From Caldisericota bacterium (GTDB lineage Bacteria > Bipolaricaulota > Bipolaricaulia > Bipolaricaulales > Bipolaricaulaceae): a stretch of 5,366 nucleotides of DNA. The notes beneath the pieces are model-generated. The model made no database searches, had not been told where the DNA came from, and saw only the letters and a program-made list of their open reading frames with translations. Each line of letters starts with the position of its first letter. Position 1 is the first letter of the stretch. Positions 1 to 5,366 of this stretch are shown here, in pieces. The position numbers and the translations under genes were made by a program. Where the stretch lies: NCBI GenBank assembly GCA_013151115.1, contig JAADIW010000069.1, positions 1 through 5,366 of the forward strand, written 5' to 3'.

Positions 1-398
1 TGGCCAAGGCCAAGGCGGCCCTGGAGGCGCTGGAAACCTACGATTTCGTGTTCGTCCACATCAAGGGCACCGACAACGCCGGCCACGACCACGACCCCGG
101 GGCGAAGACCGGGTTCATCGAGCGCATCGACCGCGAGTTCTTCGGCACGCTCCTCGCGGAGTTGAACCTGGAAGAGATCCACCTCGCCTTCTCCGGGGAC
201 CACACCACCCCCATAGATTACGGGGACCACACCCCTGACCCGGTCCCGGCGCTGTTCGTCGGGCCCTCGGTCCGTCCCGACCGGGTGGAGCGGTTCGGGG
301 AGCGGACGGCGGCGGAAGGAGGCCTCGGCCGGTTTTCGGGGAACCTGGTGCCCCAGCTCCTGGGCTACTGCAACCGGGGGCCCAAGTTCGGCGCCTGA
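1..398 (+). CDS. apgM: Archaeal-type 2,3-bisphosphoglycerate-independent phosphoglycerate mutase, C-terminal part (5' truncated)
   Basis: Interconverts 3- and 2-phosphoglycerate in glycolysis/gluconeogenesis, in the cytoplasm, as a metal-dependent enzyme of the alkaline phosphatase superfamily. The gene is cut by the window edge; the first full codon is at 3 and 131 residues remain before the TGA at 396-398. The C-terminal metal-binding signatures are visible: HIKGTDNAGHD (Asp codon at 72, His at 84), SGDH (Asp at 198, His at 201) and the later His at 228 in DHTPDPVP. These correspond to the metal-ligand pattern D..H / DH / H of the family. The ending, with GGLGRF, then a Leu-rich stretch and a final KFGA, is typical of the short archaeal ApgM type rather than the longer bacterial GpmI. 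The catalytic Ser and N-terminal half lie outside the window. Family assignment is firm; the archaeal subtype rests on motif memory. Confidence 0.93.
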   Translation, partial: AKAKAALEALETYDFVFVHIKGTDNAGHDHDPGAKTGFIERIDREFFGTLLAELNLEEIHLAFSGDHTTPIDYGDHTPDPVPALFVGPSVRPDRVERFGERTAAEGGLGRFSGNLVPQLLGYCNRGPKFGA

Positions 399-406
399 GG
401 GGACGG

Positions 407-428
407 CCGCGGTTGCGGGCCACCGCGG
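407..428. other. Intergenic inverted repeat (7-bp GC hairpin)
   Basis: CCGCGGT at 407-413 is perfectly complementary to ACCGCGG at 422-428, leaving an 8-nt loop. It begins 9 nt after the apgM stop. No T-tract follows (the next bases are G-rich), so it does not look like a standard intrinsic terminator. It could protect the mRNA 3' end or be chance in a GC-rich spacer. Confidence 0.35.
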
Positions 429-450
429 GGGGGCATAAGCTGGGGGTGCT

Positions 451-873
451 ATGAGGATCCTCGTCGTGGGGTACGGCAACCCGATCAGGCGGGACGACGC
501 GGTGGGCCTGTGGATAGCGGGCCGGCTCTCGGGGCGGCCGGACGTGGAGACGGTGTCCGCCTGGCCGTTCACCCCCGAGCTCATCGCGCGCCTGGCCGGT
601 GCGGACCTGGTCATCTTCGTGGACGCTGACGTCCGCCCCGGTCCCATCCGATGGAGGCGGGTACGCCCGGTGCCCACGGCGGTCCTCTCGCATTCCCCCG
701 AGCCCGGTGAGCTCCTGGCCTGGGCGGTGGCCCTGTTCGGCCGCGAGCCCGAGGCGTGGCTCGTCACCGTCCCCGGGAGGGACTTTTCCTTCGGGGAAGG
801 CCTCTCCCGTTATGCGCGTTCTGCCGCGGAACGGGTGATCCGCCGCATCGAAAGGCTGCTCGCGAGCGCGTGA
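451..873 (+). CDS. Hydrogenase maturation protease-like protein (peptidase M52 family)
   Basis: The M52 family (HybD, HycI, HupD) clips the C-terminal tail from the large subunit of [NiFe] hydrogenases after nickel insertion. The 140 residues fit the family's usual 140-170. The N-terminal signature GYGNPIRRDDAVG (7-19) is clear. Asp16 sits where HybD has its Glu16 metal ligand, Asp58 in FVDAD matches the second acidic ligand, and His81 in the SHSPEPGELL stretch matches the third. The C-terminal VPGRDFSFGEGLS (107-119) is also characteristic. All three nickel-sensing ligands therefore appear to be kept. A G-rich stretch at 442-446 may serve as ribosome binding site for the ATG at 451. No hydrogenase subunit or hyp gene is visible, so the substrate is unknown; the target could be encoded elsewhere, or the protein could be a divergent M52 member with another role. 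It lies 52 nt after apgM on the same strand and may be cotranscribed with it. Confidence 0.88.
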   Translation: MRILVVGYGNPIRRDDAVGLWIAGRLSGRPDVETVSAWPFTPELIARLAGADLVIFVDADVRPGPIRWRRVRPVPTAVLSHSPEPGELLAWAVALFGREPEAWLVTVPGRDFSFGEGLSRYARSAAERVIRRIERLLASA

Positions 874-906
874 CCCCTCCGCGTTCACGACGTCGCTGGG
901 GTTTTT
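873..906 (+). terminator. Possible weak intrinsic terminator after the M52 gene
   Basis: ACCCC (873-877) can pair with GGGGT (898-902), and GCG (881-883) with CGC (894-896), separated by a small internal loop and a 10-nt apical loop. The run TTTTT at 902-906 follows directly. It overlaps the last base of the stop codon. The interrupted stem makes it weaker than the hairpin at 2527-2557. The T-run may instead be part of an AT-rich upstream element for the next promoter. Confidence 0.35.
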
Positions 907-925
907 AAATTGGACCCGGAAAGTC

Positions 926-955
926 TTGACATCGGGGAACGGGAGGCCTAATAAT
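926..955 (+). promoter_or_regulatory. Sigma70-type promoter of the sugar transport operon
   Basis: A perfect TTGACA -35 box lies at 926-931. After an 18-nt spacer, AATAAT at 950-955 matches TATAAT at 5 of 6 positions. An AT-rich block (TTTTTAAATT, 902-911) upstream could act as an UP element. Transcription would start near 962, giving a leader of about 39 nt before the ATG at 1001. This is the only AT-rich intergenic patch of this kind ahead of a gene in the window. No convincing operator palindrome was identified. Confidence 0.75.
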
Positions 956-984
956 AACGTTTGCGCCGCGAAACCTTCGGGACA

Positions 985-991
985 AAGGAGG
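985..991 (+). promoter_or_regulatory. Strong ribosome binding site for the sugar-binding protein
   Basis: AAGGAGG, a near-perfect Shine-Dalgarno match, lies 9 nt before the ATG at 1001. It fixes that start and predicts strong translation, as expected for an abundant binding protein. Confidence 0.85.
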
Positions 992-1000
992 GGGTAACAC

Positions 1001-2506
1001 ATGAGGCGCGCAGTCGCGTTGTTGTTCGTCGGGCTTTTGGTTTGGGGTTTGGTCGGTTGGGCGCAGCCGGGCAAGGAATACGTCGCCGCTTCCGAGACCA
1101 CCCTGGCGGCCGTGGCCCAGGAAGTCTTCGGCGATTCCGCCTACGCGCCGGCCATCATGCGGGCCACCAACGCCAAGAGCCTCGCCGATCCGGCTTACCT
1201 CAAGATCAGGACCCTGGACATGAAGATCCCCGCGGGCGCCAAGCTCTGGGTTCCCGAACGCGCCTGGGCCGAGGCGTTCATGGCCTTCTGGGATCCCAAC
1301 CGCCCCGAGGACCTCTTCGGCGGGGGCAAACTCGTGGTCGGCTCCTGGTGGACCGCCGGCGGCGAGGCGGAGGGCCTGAACGCCCTGTTCGAGATCTACG
1401 ATGAATACTACCCCGATGTCCAGATCGTGAACGCCACCATCGCCGGGGGAGCGGGGTTCGTGTTCCGCGCCGTGATCAAGCCGCGCCTGATCGCCGGCGA
1501 TCCGCCGGACACGTTCCAGCTCCACGCCGGCCTCGAGGTGGAGGGCTACAGCCCCGAGACCTACCTCACGCCCTTGGACAAGCTCTTCGAGATCATGGGT
1601 TGGACGGAGGTGCTGCCCAAGGATCTCCTGGATCTGCTGCTCTACAAGGACCACTTCTGGGGCGTGCCCGTTAACATCCACCGCGCCAACGTGCTGTGGT
1701 ACGACAAGGCGATCTTCGAGAAGTACGGGATCACCCCGCCCGAGAACTGGGACGAGTTCTTCTCCATCTGCGAGAAGCTAAAGGCCGAGGGGGTCGTGCC
1801 CTTCGTGATGGGCAACGCCGGCGGTTGGGAGGCCGCGCACCTGTTCGAGACGATCCTCGTCAGCACCCTGGGCGCCGAGGGGTACAAGGGGCTGTGGACC
1901 GGCGAGACCCCCTGGACCTCCGCGGGCGTGACGGAGGCGCTGGAGATCCTGAAGAAGATCCTGGACTACGTGAACCCGGACTACGCCGCCCTCAGCTGGG
2001 ACGGCGCCGGCGAGTACCTCATCGCCCACAAGGGGGCCATGATGATCATGGGCGACTGGACCAACGGCTGGTTCATGGCCAAGGGCTACGAGGACTACGG
2101 CTGGGCGCCGGTGCCGGGCACCCGCGGGATCTTCGACGCCCTCTCCGACACGTTCTGCCTGCCCAAGCGGGCGCCGAACCCCATCAACGCCCTGGGCTGG
2201 CTGATGGTCTGCGGGTCCAAGGAGGGCCAGATCGCGTTCAACACCCGTAAGGGCTCCATCCCGGCCCGCACCGACCTCACCGCGGAGGAGAAGGCCCTGT
2301 TCAACCCCTACCTCCAGTCCTGCATGGAGGACTTCGCCCGGGACGCCATCGTGCCCTCGGTGATCCACGGCGCCGCGGCCATCGAGTCCTGGGTGACGGA
2401 CTTCAAGGACGCCGTCAACCTCTTCCTCGCCACCAAGGATGTGGCCGGGACCCAGCGCGCCCTGGTGGAGGCCGCCGAGGCGGCGCTGGCCCAGATGGGG
2501 AAGTGA
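1001..2506 (+). CDS. Exported sugar ABC transporter substrate-binding protein (CUT1, glucose/mannose type) with N-terminal LysM-like domain
   Basis: Binds a sugar outside the cytoplasmic membrane and delivers it to the permease pair encoded downstream. Residues 1-21 form a Sec signal peptide (MRR, hydrophobic core, probable cleavage after Ala21 in GWA-Q). There is no lipobox Cys, so it is probably not a lipoprotein. Residues about 27-86 resemble a LysM domain: TLAAVAQEVFGD, then IMRATN, then IPAGAKLWVPE. The family 1 binding-protein fold follows from about 108 to the end. Its motifs GSWW (114-117), DPPDTFQLHAG (168-178), VPVNIHRANVLWY (222-234), MGDW (350-353), LPK (387-389) and IHGA (455-458) closely match the Thermus glucose/galactose-binding protein as I recall it, so glucose, galactose or mannose is the likely ligand. 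At 501 residues it is about 80 longer than usual, which the LysM-like insert explains. It is preceded by a good promoter and followed by a terminator. Family is firm; exact sugar is inferred. Confidence 0.93.
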   Translation: MRRAVALLFVGLLVWGLVGWAQPGKEYVAASETTLAAVAQEVFGDSAYAPAIMRATNAKSLADPAYLKIRTLDMKIPAGAKLWVPERAWAEAFMAFWDPNRPEDLFGGGKLVVGSWWTAGGEAEGLNALFEIYDEYYPDVQIVNATIAGGAGFVFRAVIKPRLIAGDPPDTFQLHAGLEVEGYSPETYLTPLDKLFEIMGWTEVLPKDLLDLLLYKDHFWGVPVNIHRANVLWYDKAIFEKYGITPPENWDEFFSICEKLKAEGVVPFVMGNAGGWEAAHLFETILVSTLGAEGYKGLWTGETPWTSAGVTEALEILKKILDYVNPDYAALSWDGAGEYLIAHKGAMMIMGDWTNGWFMAKGYEDYGWAPVPGTRGIFDALSDTFCLPKRAPNPINALGWLMVCGSKEGQIAFNTRKGSIPARTDLTAEEKALFNPYLQSCMEDFARDAIVPSVIHGAAAIESWVTDFKDAVNLFLATKDVAGTQRALVEAAEAALAQMGK

Positions 2507-2526
2507 AGTAGAGGACGGACCAGCGG

Positions 2527-2561
2527 AGGTGGCCCGGTACCATCGGCCGGGCCACCTTTTT
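2527..2561 (+). terminator. Strong intrinsic terminator between binding protein and permease genes
   Basis: AGGTGGCCCGG (2527-2537) pairs perfectly with CCGGGCCACCT (2547-2557), an 11-bp GC-rich stem with a 9-nt loop. TTTTT (2557-2561, its first T shared with the stem) and then an AT-rich ATTATT follow. It starts 20 nt after the binding-protein stop. No promoter is evident between it and the permease ATG at 2582, so the downstream genes probably depend on partial readthrough. The stem would also protect the upstream mRNA from 3' decay. Confidence 0.9.
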
Positions 2562-2581
2562 ATTATTCCCCCGGAGGCGAG

Positions 2582-3487
2582 ATGAGGAGACGGTGGCTCA
2601 AGGGCGAACGGCTCATCACCTTGCTGTTGCTCCTTCCCTCGGTGATCGCGGTCGCGGTCTTCGTGTACGGCTTCATCGGCTGGACGGGCTACGTCTCGAT
2701 GAGCAACTGGAACCAGCTCCTCCCCGATTACACCTTCGTGGGCCTGCGGAATTTCCTCAAGCTCTTCGCCCACCCCCGGTTTCAGATAGACCTCCGGAAC
2801 CTGGCCGTCTTCACCGGGCTCTTCCTCACCGGGTCGCTGGCCATCGGGTTCCTGCTGGCGGTGCTTTTGGATCGCAAGGTGCGCGGCGAGGGCTTCTTCC
2901 GCACCATCTACCTCTACCCCATGTCGCTCTCCTTCATCGTCACCGGCGTGGTGTGGCGGTGGCTCATGAACCCCGGCAGCCCCCAGATGGGGAGCACCGG
3001 GATCAACCTCCTCCTGGAGAAGATCGGCCTGGGCTTCCTGAAGAGCGGTTGGTACACCGACCCCCGGGTGGGGATCAAGGCGGTGGCCGTGGCCGCCATC
3101 TGGCAGATGTCGGGGTACGTGATGGCCATGTACTTGGCGGGCCTGCGGGGGATCCCCGAGGAGCTGCGCGAGGCGGCCCGGGTGGACGGGGCGAGCGAGT
3201 GGCAGGTGTACCGCTACGTGATCCTGCCGTTGCTCCGGCCCATCACCCTCGGGGCGATCATCATCCTCGGCCACATCTCGCTCAAGATCTACGACCTCAT
3301 CGTGGCCATGACCGGCCCCGGGATCGGTTTCTCCACCGACGTCCCCGCCTACTTCATGTGGGAGACCACCTTCCACGCCAACCGGTTCGCCCAGGGGGCG
3401 GCCATCGCCATCATCCTCTTGCTCATGGTGTCGCTGCTCATCGTCCCCTACCTCATCTTCAGCGTGCGCCGGGAGGCGGAGGTATGA
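2582..3487 (+). CDS. Sugar ABC transporter permease, MalF/UgpA-type (CUT1)
   Basis: One of two membrane subunits forming the sugar channel in the inner membrane. It has 301 residues and about six hydrophobic segments (roughly 11-33, 73-96, 106-128, 164-188, 211-233 and 272-293). The EAA loop that docks the ATPase is at about 191-221, with REAARVDGA (196-204) followed by the expected hydrophobic-Leu-Pro ending. The short N-terminus and single first helix before the core are normal for CUT1 MalF-like subunits outside enterobacteria. GGAGG at 2573-2577, 4 nt before the ATG, supports the start. It sits just after an intrinsic terminator and shares ATGA (3484-3487) with the next permease, so the two are probably translationally coupled. 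The specific sugar cannot be read from this subunit; the paired binding protein suggests a hexose. Confidence 0.94.
   Translation: MRRRWLKGERLITLLLLLPSVIAVAVFVYGFIGWTGYVSMSNWNQLLPDYTFVGLRNFLKLFAHPRFQIDLRNLAVFTGLFLTGSLAIGFLLAVLLDRKVRGEGFFRTIYLYPMSLSFIVTGVVWRWLMNPGSPQMGSTGINLLLEKIGLGFLKSGWYTDPRVGIKAVAVAAIWQMSGYVMAMYLAGLRGIPEELREAARVDGASEWQVYRYVILPLLRPITLGAIIILGHISLKIYDLIVAMTGPGIGFSTDVPAYFMWETTFHANRFAQGAAIAIILLLMVSLLIVPYLIFSVRREAEV
3471..3482 (+). promoter_or_regulatory. Paired Shine-Dalgarno sequences at the permease overlap
   Basis: GGGAGG (3471-3476) lies 7 nt before the ATG at 3484, and GGAGG (3478-3482) lies 7 nt before an in-frame ATG at 3490. Both starts are therefore usable, and the second permease could begin at either, a difference of two residues. 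The ATG at 3484 is chosen because it gives the common ATGA stop-start overlap. Confidence 0.6.
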
Positions 3488-4335
3488 CGATGGGGAGGAG
3501 GATCCCGTGGCAGCGCGCCCTCCTCTACCTCGTGCTCGTGGGCTTCGCCGCGTTCTACCTCATGCCGGTGTACGTGCTAGTGGTGACGAGCCTGAAGAGC
3601 TTCGCCGAGGTGAACCTCTACCGCATGTGGGATCTCCCCCACAGCTTCTCGCTGGAGAGCTTCAGGAAGGCCTTGCTGGGGGGCTTCGGGTTCACCGGGT
3701 TGGCGCATAACTTCGTTAACAGCTTCTACGTGGCCATCCCGGCCACCCTGGCCTCGGCGTTCCTGGGGTCCCTCAACGGCTACGTCCTCTCCAAGTGGCG
3801 TTTCCGGGGCTCGAACACCCTGTTCACGTTGCTCCTCTTCGGGATGTTCATCCCGTACCAATCGATCCTGATCCCCCTGGTGCAGACCCTGATGAAGCTC
3901 GGGCTCTACGGGAGCATCCCCGGCCTCATCCTCGCCCACACCGTGTACGGGATCCCCATCACCACGCTCATTTTCCGCAACTATTACGCCACGGTGCCCA
4001 GGGAGCTCGTGGAGGCGGCCCGGATCGACGGGGCCGGGGTGCTGGGCGTCTACACCCGGATCATGCTCCCGGTCTCCATGCCGGGGTTCGTGGTGGTGAT
4101 GATCTGGCAGTTCACGTCCATCTGGAACGACTTCCTGTTCGCGGTGACCATCGCCCAGAACCCAGCGGTCCAGCCGGTGACGGTGGCCCTGAACAACCTC
4201 GCCGGCTCCTATATCGTGGAGTGGAACGTGCAGATGGCCGGATCCCTGATGGCGGCCTTGCCCACGCTCCTCGTCTATATCTTCCTCGGCCGCTACTTCA
4301 TGCGGGGCCTTCTGGCCGGATCCCTCAAGGGGTGA
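3484..4335 (+). CDS. Sugar ABC transporter permease, MalG/UgpE-type (CUT1)
   Basis: Second membrane subunit of the sugar importer, with 283 residues, typical of MalG-like proteins. Six hydrophobic segments are visible (about 11-37, 81-102, 113-132, 140-165, 201-223 and 251-272). The EAA loop lies at about 171-201: VPRELVEAARIDGAG, then the conserved aromatic and the LP ending. HNFVNSFYVAIPAT near 75-88 is typical of the start of the MalG permease core, as is the late WNDFLFAV (214-221). It overlaps the preceding permease by 4 nt and ends 3 nt before the SIS-domain gene, so these genes form one transcription and translation unit. An ATG at 3490 is an alternative start. The ATPase partner is not in the window. 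Confidence 0.94.
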   Translation: MTMGRRIPWQRALLYLVLVGFAAFYLMPVYVLVVTSLKSFAEVNLYRMWDLPHSFSLESFRKALLGGFGFTGLAHNFVNSFYVAIPATLASAFLGSLNGYVLSKWRFRGSNTLFTLLLFGMFIPYQSILIPLVQTLMKLGLYGSIPGLILAHTVYGIPITTLIFRNYYATVPRELVEAARIDGAGVLGVYTRIMLPVSMPGFVVVMIWQFTSIWNDFLFAVTIAQNPAVQPVTVALNNLAGSYIVEWNVQMAGSLMAALPTLLVYIFLGRYFMRGLLAGSLKG

Positions 4336-4338
4336 GCG

Positions 4339-4884
4339 ATGGACATCAGGGCGTACTTCGCGGGGCTCTCCGAGCTCATCGGGAAGCTCCCCTGGCGCGA
4401 GATCGAGGAGTTCGCGGGGCTCCTGCGGGAGGCCCGCGAACGGGGGAACTGCGTATTCGTGTTCGGGAACGGTGGCTCCGCCACCACGGCCTCGCACTTC
4501 GCCTGCGATCTGGGGAAGGGCACCGTCCGGGAGGGGGTGCCCCGGTTCCGGGTGGTGACCCTACACGATATCGCCACCTTCTCCGCCTACGCCAACGACT
4601 GCGGGTACGAGGCGGTGTTCGTCGAGCCCCTCCGGAACCTGGCCCGCCCGGGCGACGTGGCCGTGGGGATCTCCGCCTCCGGGAACTCCCCCAACGTCCT
4701 CCGCGCCGTGGAGGCCGCCCGGGAGATGGGCCTGCGCACCGTGGGGATAACGGGCTATCGAGGGGGACGGTTGCGGGACTTGGTGGACCTCTGCATCGTC
4801 GTCCCCTCCGATGACATGCAGTGGATCGAGGACATGCACCTGGCCATCCTCCACGCCGTCTTCCGAGCCCTCCTGGATGGGTGA
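4339..4884 (+). CDS. SIS-domain phosphosugar isomerase, GmhA (phosphoheptose isomerase)-like
   Basis: Cytoplasmic single SIS-domain protein of 181 residues, in the size range of GmhA, which converts sedoheptulose 7-phosphate to D-glycero-D-manno-heptose 7-phosphate. The sugar-phosphate binding motifs are clear: FGNGGSA (42-48) and ISASGNSPNVLRAVEAA (111-127), followed by TVGITGYRGG. The C-terminal SDDMQWIEDMH with LAILH aligns with the GmhA active-site helix. By motif alignment to E. coli GmhA, the metal/catalytic positions H61, E65, Q172 and H180 correspond to His53, Asp57, Glu164 and His172, so two of the four are altered. This suggests a related isomerase with another sugar-phosphate substrate. 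DiaA-like or other SIS functions are alternatives. It starts 3 nt after the permease stop, with AGGGGT at 4328-4333 as a likely ribosome binding site, and precedes a ROK kinase, so a role in handling the imported sugar is inferred. Confidence 0.85.
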   Translation: MDIRAYFAGLSELIGKLPWREIEEFAGLLREARERGNCVFVFGNGGSATTASHFACDLGKGTVREGVPRFRVVTLHDIATFSAYANDCGYEAVFVEPLRNLARPGDVAVGISASGNSPNVLRAVEAAREMGLRTVGITGYRGGRLRDLVDLCIVVPSDDMQWIEDMHLAILHAVFRALLDG

Positions 4885-4914
4885 GGCCGCACGGGCGGTA
4901 ACGGCGTGGGAAGG

Positions 4915-5366
4915 ATGAAGCGGCTGATTTTGGCCCTGGACTTCGGGGGAACGAAGCTCGCGGCCGCCGCCGTCGAGCCCGGGGTGCGGGCGTTTCGCGC
5001 CCGGGCGTCCATGCCCTCGCCGCCGGATAAGTCCGCGGAGGCCGATCGGAGGATCATCCTCGCCCTGGCGGAGGAGGTGCTGGGGGGCGGGCGGCCCGCG
5101 GCCGTGGGCGTGAGCTTCGGGGGACCGGTGAGGGCGGAGGAAGGGGTGGTGCTCCTCTCCCACCACGTGCCCGATTGGGAGGATTTCCCCTTGGCGGAGT
5201 GGCTGCGGGAGCGCCTCGGGGCGCCGGCGGTGGTGGAGAACGACGCCAACGCCGCGGCGCTGGGGGAGTGGCGCTACGGGGCCGGCCGGGGGACACGGCA
5301 CTTCCTCTACGTCACCGTGAGCACCGGGATCGGCGGGGGGATCGTGATCGGGGGGGAGCTCTACCG
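4915..5366 (+). CDS. ROK-family sugar kinase, N-terminal part (3' truncated)
   Basis: ROK proteins phosphorylate glucose, N-acetylglucosamine, N-acetylmannosamine or related sugars using ATP; some are repressors with an extra N-terminal helix-turn-helix. Here the protein begins directly with the phosphate-binding motif LALDFGGTK (6-14), so it is a kinase rather than a ROK repressor. VSFGGPV (66-72), HVPDW (84-88), ENDANAAALGEW (108-119, catalytic base Asp110) and STGIGGGIVIGGELY (136-150) follow in the expected order. The frame stays open to the window end (150 codons); the CxCGxxGC zinc motif and the C-terminal half lie beyond it. The ATG at 4915 has GGAAGG directly against it, a poor spacing. 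An in-frame GTG at 4906 with GGGCGG 7 nt upstream is an alternative that adds three residues. It lies 30 nt after the SIS gene. The transporter context favours glucokinase or a hexose kinase role. Confidence 0.92.
   Translation, partial: MKRLILALDFGGTKLAAAAVEPGVRAFRARASMPSPPDKSAEADRRIILALAEEVLGGGRPAAVGVSFGGPVRAEEGVVLLSHHVPDWEDFPLAEWLRERLGAPAVVENDANAAALGEWRYGAGRGTRHFLYVTVSTGIGGGIVIGGELY

Noticed and set aside
959..979. Possible LacI-type operator in the leader of the sugar operon
   Set aside because: Only 4-bp arms match (GTTT/AAAC and CGAA/TTCG), with mismatched centres; this is too weak to annotate as a site.
115..1101. A 328-codon open frame on the - strand across the apgM end, the M52 gene and the promoter
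   Set aside because: It is low-complexity Pro/Arg/Gly sequence antisense to recognised genes and crosses the promoter; there is no motif or ribosome binding site support.
1778..3376. A 532-codon open frame on the - strand crossing the binding protein, the terminator and the first permease
   Set aside because: Its product is rich in Gly, His, Glu, Pro and Asp with no recognisable domain, and it runs opposite two well-supported genes. Long antisense open frames are expected in DNA this rich in G+C.
2593..3483. In-frame upstream extension of the second permease (580 codons in total)
   Set aside because: The added part is a +1-frame reading of the first permease, with Arg/His/Pro-rich sequence unlike a membrane protein. 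The ATG at 3484 with its ribosome binding site gives the normal MalG-type length.
3577..4497. A 306-codon open frame on the - strand opposite the second permease and the SIS gene
   Set aside because: Its composition is Glu/His/Pro/Gly-rich as in other antisense shadows here, and no family is recognisable.
4885..4914. Possible SIS-ROK fusion, since both genes share a reading frame
   Set aside because: The TGA at 4882-4884 ends the SIS protein at its normal family length, and a separate ATG or GTG start lies 20-30 nt downstream, so two genes are the simplest reading.

Overview
The window is about two-thirds G+C and reads as bacterial chromosome. It has Shine-Dalgarno sequences, a sigma70-type promoter and a strong intrinsic terminator. 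Genes are packed tightly on the + strand, and all six visible stop codons are TGA. The solute-binding protein and its permeases closely resemble the glucose/galactose/mannose transporter of Thermus as I recall that sequence, and the phosphoglycerate mutase is of the archaeal (ApgM) type. This suggests a deep-branching, possibly thermophilic bacterium. Bipolaricaulota (Acetothermia) or a similar lineage is my tentative guess; the window does not establish the taxon.

Layout. (1) 1-398: the 3' end of an ApgM-type cofactor-independent phosphoglycerate mutase (glycolysis). (2) 451-873: a small hydrogenase maturation protease-like protein (M52 family), with no hydrogenase gene in view. (3) 874-1000: the only sizeable non-coding gap. 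It holds a weak possible terminator, a good sigma70 promoter (926-955) and a strong ribosome binding site. (4) 1001-2506: an exported sugar-binding protein carrying an unusual LysM-like N-terminal domain. (5) 2527-2561: a strong terminator inside the transporter operon. (6) 2582-3487 and 3484-4335: two CUT1 permease subunits overlapping by 4 nt. (7) 4339-4884: a GmhA-like SIS-domain phosphosugar isomerase. (8) about 4915 to the window end: the start of a ROK-family sugar kinase.

How they may work together. Items 4-8 look like one sugar-uptake operon driven from the 926-955 promoter. The binding protein captures a hexose, probably glucose or a relative, and the permease pair imports it. The ROK kinase would phosphorylate it in the cytoplasm, and the SIS protein may isomerise a sugar phosphate. 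The ATPase subunit is not visible; it may lie downstream or be a shared MsmK/MalK-type ATPase encoded elsewhere. The internal terminator probably allows high binding-protein output with lower permease and enzyme output.

I do not see a dramatic new system. The points most worth a second look are the LysM-like domain fused to the sugar-binding protein, the altered metal-site residues of the GmhA-like protein, and the unusual SIS + ROK + CUT1 grouping. No tRNA, rRNA, CRISPR array, insertion sequence or long repeat was seen, and there is no gene-free stretch over 300 bases.
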